The notes beneath the pieces were generated by a model. That model saw nothing but the letters and a program-made list of their open reading frames with translations, made no database searches and was not told the DNA's origin. A program made the position numbers and the translations under genes. Shown piece by piece: positions 58,123 to 64,000 of a stretch of 64,000 bases of DNA. This stretch comes from Poa pratensis. Lineage: Eukaryota > Streptophyta > Magnoliopsida > Poales > Poaceae. The number at the start of each line of letters is the position of its first letter. Position 1 is the stretch's first letter. The DNA lies in the NCBI GenBank assembly GCA_947311845.1, contig CAMZMU010000062.1, forward strand, positions 45,900,030-45,964,029. Direction: 5' to 3'.

Positions 58123-61100
58123 CTAGTCTGGGCCTTCGTGAAAATCCGCCAACTGTAACTCTGAAGGCACATACTGGAGCGCAATAATCTGATCCTGCAC
58201 ACTAGCACGGACAAAAGAAGCATCAACGCCAATATGCTTAGTAAGCTCATGCTTCACCGGGTCACGTGCAATGCTAATAGCACCTGTACTGTCTGACAAT
58301 AGAGTCGTGGGTGTCGTAACAGAGACACCAAAATCTGCAAGTAACCACCGTAACCAAGTCACCTCCGCAGTCAAAAGAGCCATAGCTCGCAACTCAGCTT
58401 CTGCACTCGAACGGGAAACTGCGGTCTGTTTCTTCGTCTTCCAGGCAATGAGAGAACCACCAAGAAAGACACAGTAAGCAGAAAGTGAACGGCGATCCAA
58501 AGGATCACTAGCCCAAGTGGCATCGGAGTAGGACTGAAGCTGTAACGAGCTGGAACGAGGAAAGAAAGACAAAGAGAGATCGTTCCACGAAGATAGCGTA
58601 GAACACGAAGAAGGTGACTATAGTGAACCGAAGTGGGAGCAGAAACAAACTGACTCAGAATATGGACAGGATAAGAAATATCAGGGCGAGTAACAGCCAG
58701 ATAGACGAGACTCCCGACAAGATGTCGATAACGAGTCGGATCAGAGAGAGGATCGCCATCAGAAGCACGAAGAGAAATATTGAGCTCCATGGGAGTCTCA
58801 GCAGTACGGTCATCAGTAAGAGCGGCACGAGAAAGAAGATCATGAATATACCGTTCTTGGGATATAAAGAAACCATCAGAGGTGGACGAAACCTCAATCC
58901 CAAGAAAGTAACGAAGCGGACCAAGATCCGACATAAGAAACTGCTCACTCAGACGTGCCTTGACAAAGGCAATATACTCCGGGTCGTCACCAGTGATGAT
59001 CATGTCATCAACATACAGAAGAAGAAGAGTGCGACCACGAGGAGAAGAGTGAACAAACAACGCAGGGTCATGAGCACTGGAAGAGAAACCAGCAGCTGTG
59101 ACCACAGAAGCAAAGCGCTCAAACCATGCACGAGGGGCTTGCTTAAGGCCATAGAGAGAGCGACGAAGACGGCAGACCATGCCATCTGTAACAGAATACC
59201 CCGGTGGTGGTTGCATATAAACCTCCTCACGCAACTCACCATTAAGAAAGGCATTCTTAACATCAAGCTGAGACACAGACCAATGGCGAACAGATGCCAC
59301 GGCAAGAAGAGTCCGAACAGTGGTCATGTGAGCCACTGGAGCAAAAGTCTCATCATAATCACGGCCATGCTCCTGCTGAAAGCCACGAGCGACCAGACGA
59401 GCTTTGTAACGCTCAAGAGTCCCATCAGAGCGGTCTTAACCTTATAGACCCACTTACAGGTGATAGGACGAACACGAGGAGGAAGAGGACGATCTCCCAC
59501 GTACCAGTGCGCTCAAGCGCAGCAATCTCCTCAGCCATGGCAAGCTGCCATTCAGGATGAACAACAGCCTCACGATACGTAGTCGGCTCCGAGACAACCG
59601 AAACACTGTAGGTAGCGGGATTATAGAAATCAGGTGAAGGACAAGGCCGAGAACGAAGAGAATAAGTCGGCTGAGACGGTGCACCAGAGTAGAGGGTGCA
59701 TCAGATGACTCGGTCACAACACGTGGACGACGAGTATAATAGAAAGGAAAAGTAGGATGAGAAGGAGCAACAGAAGAAGACGGAGGCGGAGACGGGGACG
59801 GGGAGGGTGAAGAAGGCGGCGACGAAGGAGGAGAAGAAGGCATCGGAGTAGACGGCACCGGATCAGGGGGAGGAGGAGAAATATGAGGGACATCGGGAGG
59901 AGAATCAGGAAAAGTAAGAAAAGAGAGATCCTCCACAGTAGAGGTCGAGGAGGTCGAGCGTGGAAAGAAAGGACGAGACTCGTCAAACGTCACGTCCCGG
60001 GAAATACGCATCCGACGAGCCACGGGATCCCAACATCGATAGCCCTTATGCTCATCACTATATCCGAGAAAAACACACTCAACAGACTGAGCGGTTAGTT
60101 TGGTGCGTTCACGAGGAGCGAGGAGAACATAGCAAACACAACCAAACAGACGCAACATGGAATAGTCAGGAGAGCGATCACATAGTCGCTCGAGAGGAAT
60201 ACCACCCTGAAGGGCGGCAGAAGGCTGAATGTTAATGAGATAGACCGAGGTAGAGACAGCCTCAGCCCAGAAATGTGGCGGGAGAGAAGAAGCGATCATC
60301 ATCGCACGAGCAGTCTCTAGAAGATGACGATGCTTACGCTCAGCAACGCCATTCTGAGCATGTGCACCGGGACAAGAGAACTGAGCGAGAGTGCCCTGCT
60401 CAGCAAGAACACCACGCAAATGCTTGGAGATATACTCACCAGCAGAATCAGCACGGAACACACGAATAGGTGTAGAGAACTGAGTGTGAACCATGGCAGC
60501 AAAACGCTTATAGATAGAGAGAACCTCACTACGAGAGGACATAAAGTAAATCCAAGTGTATCGTGAGTAATCATCTATAAAGATAATATAGTAGCGATGA
60601 CCCCCTTTCGAAGCGAAGGGAGCCGGACCCCAAACATCTGAATGAACGAGATCAAAAGGACGCTCGGACACAGAGTCACTATGAGGATATGGTAGCTGAA
60701 TCTGCTTACCAAGCCTACAACCCAGACAATCCAAAGAAGCGTTTCCGGAGACAGACCCTAGAACACCACGATGAACTAGAGACGAGAGACGAGAACCACA
60801 TAAATGGCCAAGACGATGATGCCACTGCTGAAAAGAACTGGTGGCTGCGGCAACCTGGGTCGAGAGACTGGCGGCGGTGGCAGCGGAAGGAAGACGAAGC
60901 CAGTCAAGCTCCCATAGACCATCATGGCGTCGGGGACCAGCACCAAGCAAAGCGCCCGTACAACGATCCTGAACAGAACAGGAATCAAAGTCTAGAGTGA
61001 CCCTACAACGAGAATCGACAATCTGACTACCAGAGAAAAGCTGCATGGTGAGTCGAGGAATATGAGCGACAGAAGGAACATGAAACGCGGGACTGCTAAG

Positions 61101-61847
61101 AGTGCCTCGACTAGCAACGGGGATGGGAGTACCATCGGCAGTACGAACAGAGACAGGAGACTCGACAGGTCGAATAGAGCTCAAGGCGGAAGAATCGTAA
61201 GTCATATGAAAAGATGCTCCAGTATCAAGAATCCAAGGGGATGTACCTGAATGAGAAGAAGGTGGTCTCTCGGTGCCAGAAAAGTCAGTCGCAGAACCAG
61301 CAGAACCTGTCGGTGAAGAGTCCCAAGTAGCAAGCAGGCATCGGAGTTGCGCGATCTCACGCGCAGTGAAAGACGCCACTGAAGAGGTCGAGGTAGATGC
61401 GTCAGCCAAGGAGGACCAATCATCACAATACGTGGTCGCCACATGTGGAGTCGAAGGAGAGCAGCCAGAACCATGTGCAGAAGCCGCGAGAGTCGACGTA
61501 GAGCGGCGAGTCGACATAGATGGAGTCGACGTAGAGCGGCCATAACTGCGGGCAGAAGCCGCGAGAGTCGACGGAGAGCGGCGAGTCGATATAGACGGAG
61601 TCGACATAGAGCGGCCAGAACCGCGGACAGAAGCCGCGAGAGTCGACGTAGAGCGGCGAGTCAACATAAACGGAGTCGACGTAGAGCGGCCATAACTGCA
61701 GGCAGAAGCCGCGAGAATCAACGTAGAGCGGCATGCAGACGTCATCGAGGGAGACGACGAAATAGGCAACAAGGACCCCGGAGCAGCACCGAGCAATGAC
61801 GGAAGCTCGGGACAGCCTAGAACGGGATCAGCAGCAGACAGCGACAT
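58123..61847 (-). pseudogene. Copia polyprotein (protease, integrase, RT, RNase H) with frameshifts and no normal gag
   Basis: The minus-strand frame starts at 61847 ([13 protein letters not shown]). The first ~150 residues are a low-complexity 25-residue repeat; no gag or CCHC knuckle is seen. Then come protease [11 protein letters not shown], integrase zinc finger (HHRLGHL ... CLGCRLGKQ), core [17 protein letters not shown] and [36 protein letters not shown] and LLLYVDDMIITGDD, and RNase H YSDATWASDPLDRRS, KKQTAVSRSSAEAE. The frame breaks near 59690, near 59500, again before RT, and between RT and RNase H near 58560. The order protease-integrase-RT defines Copia. It cannot make a full polyprotein. 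Confidence 0.85.
61440..61760 (-). repeat. 75-bp tandem repeat in place of gag
   Basis: CGCGAGAGTCGACG and its surrounding unit recur at 61485, 61560, 61635 and 61710, exactly 75 bp apart. They code a 25-residue Ser/Thr/Arg-rich unit ([10 protein letters not shown]) in the polyprotein frame. Confidence 0.85.
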
Positions 61848-62332
61848 TTTTTTTTTTTGATTTTTTTTTTTTGAAGTCAACGGAGGAGAGAGAAGATGGA
61901 TCTGATCGATCTCAACAGCCCGATGGAAGCAGCCAGCCCGATGAAGCAGAGGATGCAGCGAAGGCACAGCTGCCGATCCAATCTGGACTAGAACCAGAGC
62001 AAAGCTCCACGGGACAGCAGCCAACGAGAGCAAGCTCCACAGGACAGGCGGCTCGAGGCAGGGGACGAGGACGAGCGGCGACGACCCGAGCAGACCCCGA
62101 CGAGGCGGCGGCCGGAACCGGCCGGGAACGGGCGGCGGCGGCCGGAAGCTGCCGGAATCGAGGGGCCGGGCCGAACCTCCGCAGGATCTTGTACGGGAAG
62201 AAAAGAATCGAGGTTCGGAAGGATGGTACTGCGCCGGCGGCGGCTGAGTCGGGATCGATCGATCTGTACGTGTACGGGAAGAAAAAAAAAATAGCACGAG
62301 TTGCGTGTGCGAAACCTAATGCTCTGATACCA

Positions 62333-62462
62333 TGTTAGGAATAAGCAACTTGTATTCCACGGGGGGCCAAAGGCCACAATATATAGTACATGTACAAGTG
62401 TAAATATGCAGGGAGCCCCCTATCTAATATGGAAACTACAATATACAAATATCTCTCTAACA
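62333..62462 (-). repeat. 5' LTR of the Copia element
   Basis: 130 bp, adjoining the primer-binding site, followed on the plus strand by ATTAC. Confidence 0.9.
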
Positions 62463-63564
62463 ATTACTAACATACTGTTCATACTTTCTTAAAAGGAAAA
62501 GGAGGATGCATCTTTTTGCTAAAAAACTTTCCACTACTCTGGTTAAAGGTGCACAGTGGATTTTTCTCCTCCTATAATAATACAATTTTACGTCTTGCTA
62601 TCACAAGTGCTGTCCGCGAAGCAAGAAAGACATATGGGGATATCAAGGTCATAGTTACAGGGCACTCAATGGGAGGAGCCATGGCTTCCTTTTGTGCACT
62701 TGATCTTGCTGTAAGTACACAAGATCCAAGGTTTCACAAATACATCAAATGTCCAGAATCTTAATTCCTTCTAGCTCGTACATTGCAATCTTGTATCAAA
62801 TTCCTAGCAACCAGCATACTAATTTTTGACACTTGTTATTATGTAAGCTGTTAATTTTTTTCTTTCAAACTTTGTTCACAGATCAGTCTTCAAAGTGACA
62901 ATGTTCAACTGATGACTTTCGGACAGCCTCGTGTTGGCAATGCTGTTTTTGCCTCCTATTTTGCCAAATATGTACCAAACACAATTCGACTCGTACATGG
63001 ACATGATATTGTGCCACATTTGCCACCTTATTTTTTCTTTCTTTCCAAACTGACGTACCACCACTTCCCAAGAGAGGTACACCTCGGGCATCAATTTCTT
63101 GCATACCAACTCAGTCCCAGCCTTTATCTCTGTGCTATGTGTACTGCTACACAGTAACCTTATGTACTTCCACTCAAATTTCAGGTTTGGGTCGATGATT
63201 CCGAAGGTAACACAACTGAACAGATATGCGATGCCAGTGGGGAAGACCCAAACTGCTGCAGGTTTTACAGCTCAACCTTCCTTGCAGCTCAAACGCGTGT
63301 CTATTTAGCTCCTAGTTCTAACATTCTCCCATTGATTATTTTCCCAGGTGTCTCTCCATATTGAGTCTGAACATTCAGGACCATTTCACATACCTGGGAG
63401 TCGACATGGAAGCAGATGACTGGAGCACCTGCAGAATCATCACAGCGCAAAGTGTCGAGCAATTACGGAAGGATCTTGCCAGCAACATCATCATGGCAAA
63501 GCATGATGCTGATTTCCTGGTTGTCGAGAATGGCTTGCAGACAGACTGGAGCAGTTCTAGATAG

Positions 63565-64000
63565 CCTACAGCATTCTGTTAACACCAGTTTAGAGCAAAA
63601 CACGGTTCCAGGTTTTCCCTTGAAGATGATGGATGCTTCAGTCGGGGACTTCATTCAGATTGGTTGCACATTGTTCTTCCATAGCATGTGAATATGTAGA
63701 AATGGTCATACGAATTATAGGCTCTTAGACCTTGGTTTCTGTCGGATGCACGGAAGGTTGTCCGTGCGTTTGTCTTGTAGAACACAATACCCAAGCAGAT
63801 ATCTATACAGGTATCTCCAATCTGGGAAATAAAGCTGCACGGATTGATAACATTGCCACAAGATGTATATACCATGCCACAGAATTGTAAACTGAAATTT
63901 GACCCACACTAGATTAAGGGATAAATTCTGCTCTGAATAGTTGTTAATTCAAATTCTAGTGTTCAGCTACTATCGATAGCACAATGCATAGAAACCAAAA
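63565..64000 (+). other. Lipase 3' region
   Basis: Non-coding sequence after the TAG stop, with the 3' UTR probably ending before about 63930. No further gene before the window end. Confidence 0.5.

Larger units (their letters stand above)
57930..62462 (-). mobile_element. Ty1/Copia LTR retrotransposon, 4.5 kb, in a lipase intron
   Basis: Short LTRs of 129 and 130 bp (57930-58058, 62333-62462) begin TGTTAGGAATAAGC and end CTCTAACA, with target duplication ATTAC at 57925-57929 and 62463-62467. The primer site TGGTATCAGAGC (complement at 62321-62332) and the purine tract GTTTGAGGGGGG (complement at 58059-58070) fit minus-strand orientation. The LTRs differ at about three sites. Short LTRs and total size suggest an Ale/Retrofit-type lineage (inference). 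Coding capacity is described separately. Confidence 0.93.
52882..63564 (+). pseudogene. Class 3 (alpha/beta-hydrolase) lipase gene disrupted by LTR elements
   Basis: Secreted or lumenal triacylglycerol lipase-type enzyme. Exons: 52882-52954, 54604-54683, 54847-54886 continuing after an insertion at 57212-57237, 57537-57584, 57715-57782, 57849-57921, 62549-62710, 62882-63076, 63185-63261 and 63348-63564. With the insertion ignored, all phases agree. The N-terminus MERWRRVSVVAALALLLLP is a signal peptide. Lipase_3 marks are VDHNLNAIIVAIRGTQEN, the nucleophile elbow IVTGHSMGGAMASFCALDL (GxSxG), QLMTFGQPRVGN, and VHGHDIVPHLPP with the likely Asp/His region. The third exon is cut between its TGG-ACG and TGC codons by an LTR element with target duplication GACGT. 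Reading into the LTR gives a stop at 54988-54990, far before the catalytic serine. A Copia element lies in the intron after 57921, only three bases past the donor GT. Apart from the insertion, no other disabling change is seen. Confidence 0.85.

Overview
This is a plant nuclear window, almost certainly from a Triticeae grass (Triticum/Aegilops type). The evidence is GT-AG introns, GC-rich coding exons, many Stowaway MITEs, CACTA and Copia elements, and an intronless AP2/ERF gene that matches the grass FRIZZY PANICLE (FZP/WFZP) family along its full length. From memory, a HAK7-type potassium transporter also lies close to FZP on rice chromosome 7, so the left half looks like a conserved grass gene block. 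I could not run any search to confirm this.

Layout. 401-4976 (+): HAK/KUP/KT potassium transporter in eight visible exons; its N-terminal exon lies outside or is unresolved. 5955-8221 (+): small four-exon gene for a basic, lysine-rich protein of 153 residues. 8677-9788 (-): poly(A) retroelement with a 12-bp target duplication. 9.8-18.9 kb: FZP upstream region, with a diverged duplication, two MITEs and an 85-bp LINE remnant about 0.5 kb before the FZP start codon. 18981-19904 (+): FZP. 20421-33716 (+): a 13.3-kb CACTA (En/Spm) transposon about 0.5 kb downstream of FZP. 35.1-35.8 kb (-): tandem tRNA-Val-like array. 37273-42204 (-): an unrecognised eight-exon gene of 333 residues, rebuilt here from splice signals, with a hAT element and MITEs in its introns. 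43.6-49 kb: decayed GRF zinc-finger, Ulp1-like and other repetitive fragments. 52882-63564 (+): a class 3 lipase gene broken by a 2.3-kb LTR element in an exon and carrying a 4.5-kb Copia element in an intron.

The most unusual structure is inside the CACTA element. About 50 bp after a TATA box come four tandem imperfect hairpins (21073-21596). Their outer arms are conserved, and their inner arms differ but stay paired through compensatory changes. They look like a transposon-borne microRNA cluster driven by the element's own promoter. The element also carries a 354-bp tandem array, a truncated transposase, and a nearly identical 3.26-kb tandem duplication of its second gene plus its 3' subterminal repeats.

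Host genes (HAK, the small basic protein, FZP, the eight-exon gene) appear intact within the window. The lipase, the GRF and Ulp1 fragments and the transposon genes are mostly broken. Exon boundaries were inferred by eye from splice signals, reading frame and remembered family sequences, without transcript data.
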